Positions 55,394-64,000 of a DNA stretch of 64,000 nt are shown piece by piece. The stretch's first letter is position 1. Every line of letters begins with the position of its first letter. The translations under genes and the position numbers were made by a program. The stretch comes from Mesotoga sp. BH458_6_3_2_1 (GTDB lineage: Bacteria; Thermotogota; Thermotogae; Petrotogales; Kosmotogaceae): positions 310,001-374,000 of the forward strand of contig NZ_JFHL01000029.1 in the NCBI RefSeq assembly GCF_003664995.1, given 5' to 3'. The notes below the pieces were generated by a model. That model made no database searches. It was given only the letters and a program-made list of their open reading frames with translations, and was not told where the DNA came from.

Positions 55394-56082
55394 GACTCAA
55401 ACTTCTTCTTTATCTCAGCTGGTTCTCCAGAAGTATCTTCAATTATCTTTTGAATCTCTGATTGAGAAAGTTCCATAATCTTTGCGACCTTTTCGGGCAC
55501 GTTCTGTCTCTTTCCCGGTACGCATTTATCTGCGTTCTCTTCCTTGCCGGCAACCTTCAGGGCAAAGGCAGCACATCCTGGAGAACCACATACACCACAG
55601 TTTATATTGGGCAGAACGGCAAAGACCACAGTTGCTCTGGGATTCTCCTTGAGCTTGTCCCTGTAGCTTTCGATTTCTTCTTGGGTTGGCCTTTTGGGCT
55701 TGGGCGGTGCTGCTTTCACTTCCCTTCCGGATGTGGCGATCAGTTTTTCCAGTGTCTTTTCCGCATCTTCCTCTGTCTCTTCAAAGAGAGCGGTGAGTTT
55801 GTCGACGTCCGTCTCCATTATTAGCTTCAGTTTTTCGGGAACGCCGGACCGCTTGCCGGGAACACACCCGTCCAGCGGGGCTTTTTCTTCGGCAATAGCC
55901 TTTGCAAAAGCCGAGCAACCGGGGAAACCACAGGCGCCACAGTTAACGCCTGGTAAAGAAGCTTCGATGAGCGTGATTCTTGGATCCTTCTTGACTGCAA
56001 ACTTCGCGGAGGCGAAAGCTAGAAAGACACCTGCTCCTATGCCCAGTACTGCCATAAACAGAACTGAATAGACTACTGTCAT
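55390..56082 (-). CDS. rnfB: Rnf complex subunit B, atypical: two Fes (4Fe-4S) domains and no ferredoxin domains
   Basis: 230 residues from the ATG at 56082 (GAGG eight bases upstream). One N-terminal helix anchors it in the membrane. Then two copies of the same cysteine pattern follow: NCGACGFPGC...GC (Cys48, 51, 56 and 73) and NCGVCGSPGC...KC (Cys162, 165, 170 and 187), each with a PGKR tail. No CxxCxxCxxxCP ferredoxin motif is present, whereas usual RnfB has one Fes domain plus several ferredoxin clusters. It follows rnfA by ten bases. RnfB is the presumed ferredoxin-docking subunit. Confidence 0.88.
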   Translation of the reverse strand: MTVVYSVLFMAVLGIGAGVFLAFASAKFAVKKDPRITLIEASLPGVNCGACGFPGCSAFAKAIAEEKAPLDGCVPGKRSGVPEKLKLIMETDVDKLTALFEETEEDAEKTLEKLIATSGREVKAAPPKPKRPTQEEIESYRDKLKENPRATVVFAVLPNINCGVCGSPGCAAFALKVAGKEENADKCVPGKRQNVPEKVAKIMELSQSEIQKIIEDTSGEPAEIKKKFES

Positions 56083-56092
56083 ACACATCGCC

Positions 56093-56674
56093 TCACAGTT
56101 TTACTAGGCCTTGAAAACCCATGAAGGCCATCGAGAGTAAACCGGCAGTAATCAGTGCAATGGCAGTTCCTCTGAAAGGTTCGGGAATTTCGGAAAGTTC
56201 CATCCTCTCTCTAATCGTTGAAAAAAGAATGAGGGCCAGAGCAAAGCCAAGTCCAGCACCTGCAGAATTCACTATCGTCTCGAGCAGCGTGTAGTTCTGC
56301 TGAACATTGAGTAGTGCAAGACCGAGAATCGCACAATTTGTCGTGATGAGGGGGAGAAATATTCCAAGTGCATCGTAAAGCGCGGGACTTGTCTTCTTCA
56401 GAAAGATCTCGACAAACTGCACCAGTGTTGCAATAATTAGAATGAACACGATAGTTCTCAAAAAGGGAATGCTGAGCATATCGAGAAGAATGTTCAGAAG
56501 CCATGTGATAATCGAGGCCATGATCATGACGAATGTAACGGCTATGCTCATTCCTACCGCAGTATCAATCTTCTTGGAGACACCTAGGAAAGGACAGATT
56601 CCGAGAAATCTCGAAAGCACGAAATTGTTTATAAGAATCGCTGAAAGAAATATAAAAACCAGTCTAGTAGCCAT
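56093..56674 (-). CDS. rnfA: Rnf complex subunit A
   Basis: 193 residues with six membrane helices. The opening LINNFVLSRFLGICPFLG carries the Cys that shares the membrane 2Fe-2S cluster with RnfE. Related to NqrE. It helps move electrons across the membrane in the ion-pumping ferredoxin:NAD oxidoreductase. Placed between rnfE (13 bases) and rnfB. Confidence 0.95.
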   Translation of the reverse strand: MATRLVFIFLSAILINNFVLSRFLGICPFLGVSKKIDTAVGMSIAVTFVMIMASIITWLLNILLDMLSIPFLRTIVFILIIATLVQFVEIFLKKTSPALYDALGIFLPLITTNCAILGLALLNVQQNYTLLETIVNSAGAGLGFALALILFSTIRERMELSEIPEPFRGTAIALITAGLLSMAFMGFQGLVKL

Positions 56675-56687
56675 CAGTCACCCCTCC

Positions 56688-57302
56688 TCATTTTGCTGCC
56701 TTTTTAGCTTTGCTGCGCCTTATTCCCAGATAATTGAAGAAAGCGGCGAGCATGCCCAGAGCAATGAATGCACCTGGAGGGAGTATCATAGCGAACATTT
56801 TAACGTCGGAAAGATGGTAATTGAAAATAGATCCGTTTCCGAGAAATTCTCTTACAGAACCGAGCAACACTAGGGAAGCAGTAAAACCCAACCCCATGCC
56901 AAGACCATCCAAGAAAGATCTTAGGACATTGTTCTTGGAAGCATAGGCCTCTGCTCTTCCAAGGATTATGCAGTTCACAACAATAAGTGGAATGAATAGG
57001 CCCAGAGTCTTCCATAGATCGTAAACGAAACCGTGCATCAACATGTCAATCATTGTGACAAAGGAAGCGATTATGACAATATATGCGGGAATTCTTATCT
57101 TGTCGGGAATGAGCTTCCTGACAAGGGAGATCGTGATGTTCGACATTGCCAGAACCGCAGTCGTTGCGAGTCCCATCCCCAATCCATTCTCGGCGCTTGT
57201 TGTTGTAGCAAGAGTAGGACACATGCCAAGAACCTGAATGAAGATCGGGTTCTGCTTCAAGATTCCATTTGTGAGAACCGAGAACTTCGATTCAGCCATC
57301 AT
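56688..57302 (-). CDS. rnfE: Rnf complex subunit E
   Basis: 204 residues with six helices, homologous to RnfA. The conserved NPIFIQVLGMCPTLATT holds the matching cluster cysteine. The C-terminus is basic and cytoplasmic. The start overlaps the rnfG stop. Confidence 0.95.
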   Translation of the reverse strand: MMAESKFSVLTNGILKQNPIFIQVLGMCPTLATTTSAENGLGMGLATTAVLAMSNITISLVRKLIPDKIRIPAYIVIIASFVTMIDMLMHGFVYDLWKTLGLFIPLIVVNCIILGRAEAYASKNNVLRSFLDGLGMGLGFTASLVLLGSVREFLGNGSIFNYHLSDVKMFAMILPPGAFIALGMLAAFFNYLGIRRSKAKKAAK

Positions 57303-58021
57303 CTAACACCTGCCTTTTCCAGGAACTCTGAGATAGCATTGAGCGAGAATGCAACGGCTCTCGGAGTTATCGTTGCCCCGGTCATCACATCGCTTACGGT
57401 GACTATCCCGTCTTCCCTCTTTCTAATGTCTATTTGATCTCCGATAGGGGTTACTCCTGCATCTTTGTCAACTTTTATGCTCTTCTGGAGTCCTTGACTG
57501 TCGATCGGATAAAACCTCTTCTGTACACTGTCGTTTGCGATGTTGGCTCCGAGGCCCGGAGTCTCTTGTGAGTATTCAAGAACCTTAATCCCATTCAGAT
57601 GTACTCCATCCGAGTCCTTTACGAAGGCCGCCATCGACTTGACATCGCCGCCGTAACCGACTGCTATGCCGATAGCCACAAAAACCTCGCTGCCATCATC
57701 TTTCAAGAACTTGTATGCAGGGCTTTCTACTCTTCCCTGAGAGTCGACAGCCTGATAGATTATTCCTTCTGAAGCGGTGAATCCCTCTGGGAACCATTCA
57801 AACTCTGCGAGTTCGCTTGCGGTTTCGGGGATACTCTCTTCAGCGATCAGAAGTTCTCCCGAATCCGCATCGGTAAGAACATTTCGAATAGCGGCGAGTT
57901 TTGCGCCAAGTTCCGCGTTTGCGATCGGCTCTTCAACAATGGTGTAGACCACAGAAAGGACTAAAGCCGCGATTATAGTAATAACCATCAGAGTAATGCC
58001 GGTCTTTAAGTAATCACGCAT
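57299..58021 (-). CDS. rnfG: Rnf complex subunit G (covalent FMN)
   Basis: 240 residues with one N-terminal helix and an extracytoplasmic flavin domain. The flavinylation motif TGAT (Thr217) in DVMTGATITPRAV carries FMN by a phosphodiester bond. The start overlaps rnfD by eight bases. Order C-D-G-E-A-B is standard for the complex. Confidence 0.95.
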   Translation of the reverse strand: MRDYLKTGITLMVITIIAALVLSVVYTIVEEPIANAELGAKLAAIRNVLTDADSGELLIAEESIPETASELAEFEWFPEGFTASEGIIYQAVDSQGRVESPAYKFLKDDGSEVFVAIGIAVGYGGDVKSMAAFVKDSDGVHLNGIKVLEYSQETPGLGANIANDSVQKRFYPIDSQGLQKSIKVDKDAGVTPIGDQIDIRKREDGIVTVSDVMTGATITPRAVAFSLNAISEFLEKAGVR

Positions 58022-58964
58022 TGCTCTTCACCTTCTTTGGTTTCCCGAATATCTTGGGCTTGGTTCCCATATCTATGAGCGGCACGAATGCGTTCATGAT
58101 AAGAATCGCAAATGATACGCCTTCCGGATAGCCACCAAACAATCTAATTATCATGGTAACAACCCCACAGCCAACTCCAAAGACCAGATGCCCCTTGATC
58201 GACATTGGACTAGTTACCATGTCAGTAGCCATGAATAGAGCTCCCAACATCAGACCGCCTCCAAAAATGTGGTACAGCGGCGAGCCAAAACCGGGATTTG
58301 CGGCGTAGAAGATTGCCGCCATTATTGCAACAGTTCCTACGTATGCAATAGGTATGAAGGGTGAAACTCTTCTTCTCAGTAGCAACCATCCAAAACCGAG
58401 AAGAAGCAACAGCGCGCTCACCTCTCCTATGGAGCCGGGAATAGTTCCCAGGAACATCTCTTGCAAAGAGAAGACTCTTGGTGCTCCCTGTTTAAGAATA
58501 GCCATTGGAGTGGCGGTGGTCTGCATGTCAAAAGGACTGAACCATGTTGTCATTTGAACGGGGAACGAGATTAGAAGAAAGACCCTTCCGACTAGTGCGG
58601 GATTGAAGAAATTCTTTCCTAGACCACCAAAGACCGACTTCGCAATTACAATTGCGACGAAGATACCTATCAGGGCCTGCCACCAAACAACAGCAACTGA
58701 AAGATTCAGTGCAAGCAACAGTCCTGTGACCGAACCGCTAAGGTCAGGTTTGAAGGTCTTCTTGTGCCTCACGAATCTCATTACAAAGAAGTCGAGAGCC
58801 TCCGCGCCGACTGTACAGACAAGTATCAGTATGAGTGCTTTCAAGCCGAACGAGACAACGGCCCAAACTGCTGCAGGAGAAAGTGCGATCAGAACATCCA
58901 GCATTATCTTCCTAACATTATCTTCAGATCGCAAGTGAGGTGCTGCCATCATTGACAGTTTCAC
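58014..58964 (-). CDS. rnfD: Rnf complex subunit D (membrane flavoprotein)
   Basis: 316 residues with about ten helices. The TATP segment (150-153) in MQTTATPMAIL is the expected FMN-threonine site of RnfD/NqrB. The core helices form part of the ion channel. The start overlaps the rnfC stop. Confidence 0.95.
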   Translation of the reverse strand: MKLSMMAAPHLRSEDNVRKIMLDVLIALSPAAVWAVVSFGLKALILILVCTVGAEALDFFVMRFVRHKKTFKPDLSGSVTGLLLALNLSVAVVWWQALIGIFVAIVIAKSVFGGLGKNFFNPALVGRVFLLISFPVQMTTWFSPFDMQTTATPMAILKQGAPRVFSLQEMFLGTIPGSIGEVSALLLLLGFGWLLLRRRVSPFIPIAYVGTVAIMAAIFYAANPGFGSPLYHIFGGGLMLGALFMATDMVTSPMSIKGHLVFGVGCGVVTMIIRLFGGYPEGVSFAILIMNAFVPLIDMGTKPKIFGKPKKVKSNA

Positions 58965-60280
58965 TTCTTCGCACCTCCCTTCAGACTTCGATAGACCCTT
59001 TTATGCAGTTTGAAATTCTTGACCAGATCGATATTGGCCGGACAGGCAAAGGAACAACTCCCACATTCTATGCAGTCCATCAGGCCATTTTCCACTTGTG
59101 CATCGTACAACCTATTTGTTCCGTAGAGGTTTAGTAGAAAAGGTTGGAGATTCATGGGACAGACGAATGTACATTTGCCGCATCTGATACAAGGGAACTC
59201 TTCAAGAGGTTCGCTCTTAAGCAACAGAGTGATTCCAGAAGTGCCTTTCACAGTGGGAACGTCTGTCTTCGGAACCGTGATTCCCATCATGGGGCCACCG
59301 AATAGGGCTCTCTCAACTGTTTCTTGGGCTCCTCCCCCATGACCAATTAGCTCTTCTGCCATGACTCCGATTCTTGAGACGACGTTTAGGGGTTTTCTAA
59401 TACCCTCTCCGGTTATCGTAACTCCTCTTTCGACGAGAGGATGTCCAAGCTCAACGGCTTCATAGATAGCATAGGCAGTGCCTATGTTATCAACCACGAC
59501 TCCCACATCCAAAGGAAGCCCGCCCGAAGGAACCTTTCGCTTCGTCAGGGCATAGATGAGTTGCTTCTCAGCACCCTGTGGATACTTGGTTTTCAGTGTC
59601 TTCACCTGTATCGATGTCGACTTAGTGGCCTCTTTCATCCTTTCTATGGCCTTTGGCTTATTATCTTCAATGCCAATAATCGCATCTTTCACTTTGAGAG
59701 CTCTCATAATCGCAAGAACCCCTCTGACCAATCCCTCGGAACGTTCAAGCATGTACCTGTAATCTATCGTCAGATAAGGTTCACACTCTGCTCCATTAAT
59801 AACGAGAAGATCAATCTTCTTTTCCTTAGGCGGGGAAAGCTTGACGCTTGTTGGAAACATTGCTCCACCAAGCCCAACGATGCCCGCATCCTTTATCCTT
59901 TGGACGATTTCTTCCGGTTCAAACTGATCGTAGGGTTTAGCAGGTTGGAGTAACTCCCATTCATCGTCACCGGATCTCTCAATAACTATCGCGTCGTCCG
60001 GCTTCGAAAGCGTTGGATGGAAATATTTCGCGATTTCCTTGACTTCGCCTGTCAGAGGAGAATGAAGATTCGCAGAAATAAAACCTCCGGACTCAGCTAT
60101 CAGTTGACCGGTCTTGACCCTGTCACCAACATCAACAACAGGTTTGGCTGGAATACCGGCGTGGTTCGCAAGAAATACATAAACCCTTTCTGGAAGTGGA
60201 AGAACGCTCAGATGAGAATCCTGAGACAGTTCCTTTTTCTCCGGCGGGTGCACCCCTCCTCTGAAGGTAGGCAACCTCAT
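58961..60280 (-). CDS. rnfC: Rnf complex subunit C (NADH-binding, 2x4Fe-4S)
   Basis: 439 residues. FRGGVHPPEKKEL opens the protein; the NAD/FMN region spans about 125-215 (GLGGAMFPTSVKL). Two 4Fe-4S motifs, CIRCGKCTFVCP and CIECGSCSFACP, lie at the C-terminus. It reduces NAD with electrons from the membrane part. First gene of the operon; AGAGGTGAT lies before the ATG. A clear promoter was not found in the 110 bases upstream. Confidence 0.96.
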   Translation of the reverse strand: MRLPTFRGGVHPPEKKELSQDSHLSVLPLPERVYVFLANHAGIPAKPVVDVGDRVKTGQLIAESGGFISANLHSPLTGEVKEIAKYFHPTLSKPDDAIVIERSGDDEWELLQPAKPYDQFEPEEIVQRIKDAGIVGLGGAMFPTSVKLSPPKEKKIDLLVINGAECEPYLTIDYRYMLERSEGLVRGVLAIMRALKVKDAIIGIEDNKPKAIERMKEATKSTSIQVKTLKTKYPQGAEKQLIYALTKRKVPSGGLPLDVGVVVDNIGTAYAIYEAVELGHPLVERGVTITGEGIRKPLNVVSRIGVMAEELIGHGGGAQETVERALFGGPMMGITVPKTDVPTVKGTSGITLLLKSEPLEEFPCIRCGKCTFVCPMNLQPFLLNLYGTNRLYDAQVENGLMDCIECGSCSFACPANIDLVKNFKLHKRVYRSLKGGAKK

Positions 60281-60389
60281 TTAGTTATCACCTCTCAACC
60301 TTAATCAATAGATGTTTGCCTTTCTGGGATCCCGAATAACAAGAAAGTAACTACGACTTCAAACGAGTTCGTGAATTTGTCAAAACAAA

Positions 60390-60415
60390 AGGAGCGGATC
60401 GCTCCGCTCCTATTA
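60390..60415 (-). terminator. intrinsic terminator of the glg-nucleotidase operon
   Basis: AGGAGCGGA (60390-60398) and TCCGCTCCT (60403-60411) form a nine-base stem with a four-base loop, followed on the minus strand by TTTTG. It lies 38 bases past the nucleotidase stop. Confidence 0.85.
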
Positions 60416-60449
60416 TATTACATTGTTTGAGTCTTAACGAAAATTAAAA

Positions 60450-61907
60450 CTATTTCCTGGTGATTCTACCGCTGTCCTGATAACCTGTTATCGGGCTGAT
60501 CTCTCCAACGAACTCAACCACTACATCGGCCAGCACGAATCCCGTGTCGTAACCAGAGAGTCCAGCAAGGGCCTCATAACCATCACCGCCGGAGGCAAGA
60601 TAGTTATTTGTAGCTACCTTGTAAACCTTATTGTCATCAATGGGTGCTCCGTTCACAAGAATATCCTTGGCCTCACCATTCTCTATTACATAAGTTACTC
60701 CACTTACCTGAGGCATGGCGCCCTGACCAGCTTCACGAGTCGCAGTGAACTGAAGAACTTCCCTAAGAGATGTTCCAGGTACGTCTACAACGTACAGAGT
60801 GTTTCCAAATGGGAGTACTGTAAGAATGTCACGGTATGTGATTGGACCAGCCTCTATGGATGCTCTGATTCCTCCCGAGTTGCTTATCGCTATATTTGCT
60901 CCGGACTTCCAAACCATTGCATCGCAGATCAAGTAGCCGAGGTTTGTATCCTGAGCCCTGACTACCCCTCTGTCGCCCTCGAGTTTTATCGTCGTTTCTC
61001 CTACAACGATATTGAGAGCCTCCCCGCCGGCCTTCTTGAAGTAATCCAGAACAGTGGCTACGGCGAAATCAGGTTCGATCTCTTCGGCGATAACAGGGAG
61101 ATTCCTGAAGGAAACGAAGATAACCGTACCATCAACGATTTCGAGTTCAAGCTTGCCGAGATTCTTTGCCCATTCTCCTGCAGATACTATTATTGTCTCG
61201 TTTATTATCTCAGGTCTTTCATAGAAAGTATGGCTGTGGCCGTCGACTATAACGTCAATTCCGTCAACTGCTTTTGCAAGCTCCCAGGAATTAGGGCCGA
61301 CAAGAACGGGGTTGCTTCCCATGTGGGTGAGCGCAATTATTACGTCTGCCTGAGCTTCAAGCTCGGGAATGATCTCCTTTGCTACTTCTATTACGTCCTT
61401 CCACTCGTAATCCTTAGCGTAGAGGTACTCAAGAATCTCTGTTTCCTGAGCGGTGAAGCCGACGATGGCGACCTTTATTCCAGCGACTTCCTTGATTACG
61501 TATTCCTGGAAAGCGGGTTCTCCATCTTTATAGATGTTTGCGCTGAGGAACGGGAAGTTGGCAATTTCCATCTGTTTTGCGAGTACGGATGCATCGTTGT
61601 CAAATTCGTGGTTACCGATTGCCATTGCTTCAAGCTTCATAAGATTGAGAGCAACTATATCGGGAGCCGCATCCTGCAGATCTGATTCAGGAACACCTGT
61701 ATTAATATCCCCGGCATGCAGGAATATGGTGTTGGGATTCTCTGCCCGCACCTGATTTATCAGTGTAGCTACAGCCGCGAGCCCACCGTACTCACCTTCA
61801 GGCCAGATGTGACCATGTGTGTCGTTGATATGAACAATCGTTAGTCTCTGGGCCATGACAAAAACTGCCATAACCAAGAGAAGGGTAATCAGAAGAACTT
61901 TTTTCAT
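60450..61907 (-). CDS. secreted 5'-nucleotidase (UshA type)
   Basis: 485 residues from the ATG at 61907, seven bases after GGAGG. A signal peptide ends near VFVMAQ. VHINDTHGH, FLHAGDINTG, IGNHEFDND, THMGSN and GHSHTF are the metal ligands, and the C-terminal domain has SNSGGIRASI and the YRDILTVLPFGN substrate loop. NDTHG marks the UshA/5'-nucleotidase branch. It releases nucleosides and phosphate outside the membrane. It closes the glgD-glgC transcript. Confidence 0.94.
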   Translation of the reverse strand: MKKVLLITLLLVMAVFVMAQRLTIVHINDTHGHIWPEGEYGGLAAVATLINQVRAENPNTIFLHAGDINTGVPESDLQDAAPDIVALNLMKLEAMAIGNHEFDNDASVLAKQMEIANFPFLSANIYKDGEPAFQEYVIKEVAGIKVAIVGFTAQETEILEYLYAKDYEWKDVIEVAKEIIPELEAQADVIIALTHMGSNPVLVGPNSWELAKAVDGIDVIVDGHSHTFYERPEIINETIIVSAGEWAKNLGKLELEIVDGTVIFVSFRNLPVIAEEIEPDFAVATVLDYFKKAGGEALNIVVGETTIKLEGDRGVVRAQDTNLGYLICDAMVWKSGANIAISNSGGIRASIEAGPITYRDILTVLPFGNTLYVVDVPGTSLREVLQFTATREAGQGAMPQVSGVTYVIENGEAKDILVNGAPIDDNKVYKVATNNYLASGGDGYEALAGLSGYDTGFVLADVVVEFVGEISPITGYQDSGRITRK

Positions 61908-61919
61908 ACTCATACCTCC

Positions 61920-62270
61920 TTATGGAATATCGGTGATTTCTCCAATTAGCTCGAAATCGAAGTACCTATCTCCTTCACTTATATGGTAATTGATTATCTC
62001 TATTTCTGCGCAGTTTGAAAAGACAGTTCTCGAACTTTTCTCAATCTGCAGCCCGTTTGCTTTCGTTCCTTCTGGTTCGGCTAAGTAAAGCGATTTCACA
62101 GTAAGAGCTAGTCTGAAATACCATGAACTCAGTCGCCTTGCAGCCATAATTGTTTCTAGTGGAGCCAGGGATGTCACTATCGTAGTACAGATTATCAAAA
62201 TTGCAATTAGTAGCGTGAAAGAAGCTACTCCCTTACCCTTTGGGCGAGATGGTCTTACCTCCGGCCACAT
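61920..62270 (-). CDS. small single-helix protein of unknown function
   Basis: 116 residues. A basic stretch (RPSRPKGKG) precedes one transmembrane helix ([20 protein letters not shown]), followed by a ~75-residue outside domain rich in polar residues. The layout resembles a type IV pilin-like or pseudopilin minor subunit, but the usual Glu5 is missing and no prepilin peptidase is nearby. Its start lies 38 bases inside the end of glgC, with an AGGAGG 12 bases before; it ends 12 bases before the nucleotidase. Function unknown. Confidence 0.65.
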   Translation of the reverse strand: MWPEVRPSRPKGKGVASFTLLIAILIICTTIVTSLAPLETIMAARRLSSWYFRLALTVKSLYLAEPEGTKANGLQIEKSSRTVFSNCAEIEIINYHISEGDRYFDFELIGEITDIP

Positions 62271-63501
62271 CTCCCGTGAAATCCTCCTCTCTCACATGAT
62301 TGAGAATCGCACAGTTTTTTCCTATCTTGGTGTTTTGGGGAACAACGACATCAGATCCGACAACCACAATTCCCGAATCGTAAATGTGAGGTTGTGATTC
62401 GTGTGGGACCTCATCGCCGTGTCCAATTACGACTCCGTCTTTCACAATCGTTCCCTCTCCTACAATGCCCTTTTCTATTACTACGTCATTGCCGATTTTC
62501 GAGTTAGTCATGATTACGGAATCCTTAACTGTTGATCCCTCACCTATTTGAACTCCCTGGAAAATGACTGAGTTTTCCACTCTTCCATATATCTCCGCTC
62601 CCTCGTTTATCAAAGAATTTCTTACGTGAGAACTGGTTCCGACATATGCGGGCAGATACTCCTCAGTCTGAGTATAGAATCTCCAGGAGGGATCGTGAAG
62701 ATTCAGTGGCGGTATCGGTCGAGTAAGCTCGATGTTGGCTTCCCAGAGTGATTCGATGGTTCCTACATCTCTCCAGTAACCCTCGAAAACGAAAGCGAAC
62801 AATCTCCCAGCATTGTCTTCGACGATTTTCGGCAGAATATTCTTTCCGAAGTCGTTGTCGCTTTCTTGGTCTTGCTCGTCCTGGATAAGTCTTTCCCGAA
62901 GGAATTTCCAGTCGAAGATGTAGATTCCCAGGGAAGCAAGATCTGACTTGGGCTGTTTCGGTTTCTCCTGGAAGTCGACTATCTTGTTTTCGAAATCCGT
63001 TATCATCATTCCGAACCTGTGGGCCTCGGACAGCGGAACACGCATGCAAGCAACCGTTCCCGTCGCTCCCTTTGAGAGGTGATAGTCTATCATCTCGTTG
63101 TAGTCCATGGAGTAGATATGATCACCGGAAAGAATAACCACGAGTTCTGGGTCGAAATCATCTACGAAATCGATGTTCTGAAAGACGGCATTCGCAGTTC
63201 CTTTGTACCAGTTTGAGTCTCCCTGAGCTATAAAGGGAGGTAGGATTACAACCCCACCGTCCTTTCTGTCAAGATCCCACGGACGACCTATTCCAATGTG
63301 TCTGGCGAGAATGTGGGGCCTGTATTGAGTAAGTACGCCGACTGCGTAGATTCCCGAGTTGACGCAGTTACTCAATGCAAAGTCAATAATCCTGTATTTG
63401 CCACCGAAGGGGACTGCGGGCTTCGCCACCTCATCAGTAAGCAACCCAAGTCTGGTCCCTTGCCCTCCAGCTAGTATCAATGCAACAACTTTCTTGGCCA
63501 T
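62233..63501 (-). CDS. glgC: glucose-1-phosphate adenylyltransferase
   Basis: 422 residues. [15 protein letters not shown] is the nucleotide loop, [15 protein letters not shown] the regulatory/substrate site, [11 protein letters not shown] the metal acid site and FQEKPKQP the conserved lysine. The C-terminal third is a left-handed beta-helix ([17 protein letters not shown]). It makes ADP-glucose for glycogen. Pairs with the glgD-type subunit immediately upstream. Confidence 0.96.
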   Translation of the reverse strand: MAKKVVALILAGGQGTRLGLLTDEVAKPAVPFGGKYRIIDFALSNCVNSGIYAVGVLTQYRPHILARHIGIGRPWDLDRKDGGVVILPPFIAQGDSNWYKGTANAVFQNIDFVDDFDPELVVILSGDHIYSMDYNEMIDYHLSKGATGTVACMRVPLSEAHRFGMMITDFENKIVDFQEKPKQPKSDLASLGIYIFDWKFLRERLIQDEQDQESDNDFGKNILPKIVEDNAGRLFAFVFEGYWRDVGTIESLWEANIELTRPIPPLNLHDPSWRFYTQTEEYLPAYVGTSSHVRNSLINEGAEIYGRVENSVIFQGVQIGEGSTVKDSVIMTNSKIGNDVVIEKGIVGEGTIVKDGVVIGHGDEVPHESQPHIYDSGIVVVGSDVVVPQNTKIGKNCAILNHVREEDFTGDVAGGKTISPKG

Positions 63502-63515
63502 ACAATCACCCCGTC

Positions 63516-64000
63516 TTAAATTACGCCGTGTTTTTCGATTACTGTGGGCTCTTCATTTTCACCAACGAAACTTCTTCCCAATCTAACGGTACAGTACTTG
63601 TCCATTATCACATTTTCTATGTGTGCCCCTTCTTCAACAAGGCAGCCCTCAAGAAGAACAGAATTCTTTACTGTCGCTCCGGCCATAACCCTAGTATCCC
63701 TGAACAAGACCGAATCTTCTATCTTTCCCCCTATTACGCACCCGTCGGCAATAACCGAGTTATTCATGGAGGCAGTTCCGGTAATTTTGGGAGGTGGAAG
63801 ATCCTTCAACTTAGTAAAGACTCTTCCGTTTTCGTAGAAAAGCTCTCTCCTTATCTTGGGATCGAGAATGTCGAGGTTCGTTCGAAAATAACATCTCTTA
63901 CTCTGCTTTATGTCGCGCCAGTAACCGTTGTATCTGTACTCTCTTACATTCAGAGAAGACAGGTTTGGAGAAATCACACCCTTCACGAGCTCGTTCTCTC
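63516..64000 (-). CDS. glgD: glucose-1-phosphate adenylyltransferase-like GlgD subunit, N-terminus outside window
   Basis: Visible are the last ~160 residues. [19 protein letters not shown] and the hexapeptide repeats ([19 protein letters not shown]) match the C-terminal part of GlgD, the regulatory partner of GlgC. The frame stays open to the right edge, so the GTG at 63986 is internal. The gap to glgC is 14 bases, hence one transcript. Confidence 0.9.
   Translation of the reverse strand, partial: ENELVKGVISPNLSSLNVREYRYNGYWRDIKQSKRCYFRTNLDILDPKIRRELFYENGRVFTKLKDLPPPKITGTASMNNSVIADGCVIGGKIEDSVLFRDTRVMAGATVKNSVLLEGCLVEEGAHIENVIMDKYCTVRLGRSFVGENEEPTVIEKHGVI

Overview
The window looks like a mesophilic or moderately thermophilic member of the Thermotogae, most likely Mesotoga or a close Kosmotogaceae relative. 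This rests on gene content and style: Rnf complex, PEGA and coiled-coil envelope proteins, four-subunit 2-oxoacid:ferredoxin oxidoreductase, lactate dehydrogenase, strong GGAGG ribosome binding sites, frequent GTG/TTG starts, long overlapping operons, and apparent GC in the mid-40s percent. No rRNA, tRNA, CRISPR array, prophage or complete insertion sequence was seen.

Layout. 1-7.8 kb holds a cut-off esterase, a large envelope coiled-coil protein, a membrane acyltransferase, a coupled pair of unknown genes, an ArsR-type regulator and a ZIP metal transporter. 7.9-15.4 kb is one tightly packed minus-strand operon: PLP aminotransferase, butyrate kinase, phosphate butyryltransferase, a second butyrate kinase, a P-loop ATPase, then ferredoxin, alpha, beta and gamma subunits of a 2-oxoacid:ferredoxin oxidoreductase, closed by a strong terminator. 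Together these form a complete route from an amino acid to a fatty acid plus ATP and reduced ferredoxin. 15.7-18.2 kb follows with malic enzyme and a two-subunit fumarase.

18.5-29.6 kb is a mosaic of small units: a glutathione peroxidase/OhrR peroxide-response operon with a visible operator, a TauE exporter, a methyltransferase, an M20 amidohydrolase, an SDR, a DUF2202 protein, a DegV protein, an S9 peptidase and a DUF4097 membrane protein. A VapBC-like pair with a damaged toxin active site follows. 30.6-41.4 kb is a plus-strand cluster of four lipoproteins built from InlB-like repeats, a cadherin-like sandwich, cohesin-like folds, dockerin-like calcium loops and right-handed beta-helices. 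It is the most unusual coding region in the window.

41.8-43.6 kb is a secreted nucleotidase. 43.6-45.4 kb is a protein-free island made of direct and inverted repeats. 45.4-60.3 kb is a nearly unbroken minus-strand run: rnfCDGEAB, dxr, rseP, ispG, ldh, a PEGA protein, a DMT transporter, a two-component system and a three-domain methyltransferase-like/PlsC/zinc-ribbon fusion. 60.4-64 kb is glgD (cut), glgC, a small membrane protein and a second secreted nucleotidase.

How the parts fit (inference): the amino-acid operon produces reduced ferredoxin and acyl phosphate. Butyrate kinases turn the latter into ATP, and the Rnf complex can oxidise the ferredoxin to build an ion gradient while reducing NAD. 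Lactate dehydrogenase, malic enzyme and fumarase handle the pyruvate/C4 side, and glgC/glgD store glucose as glycogen.
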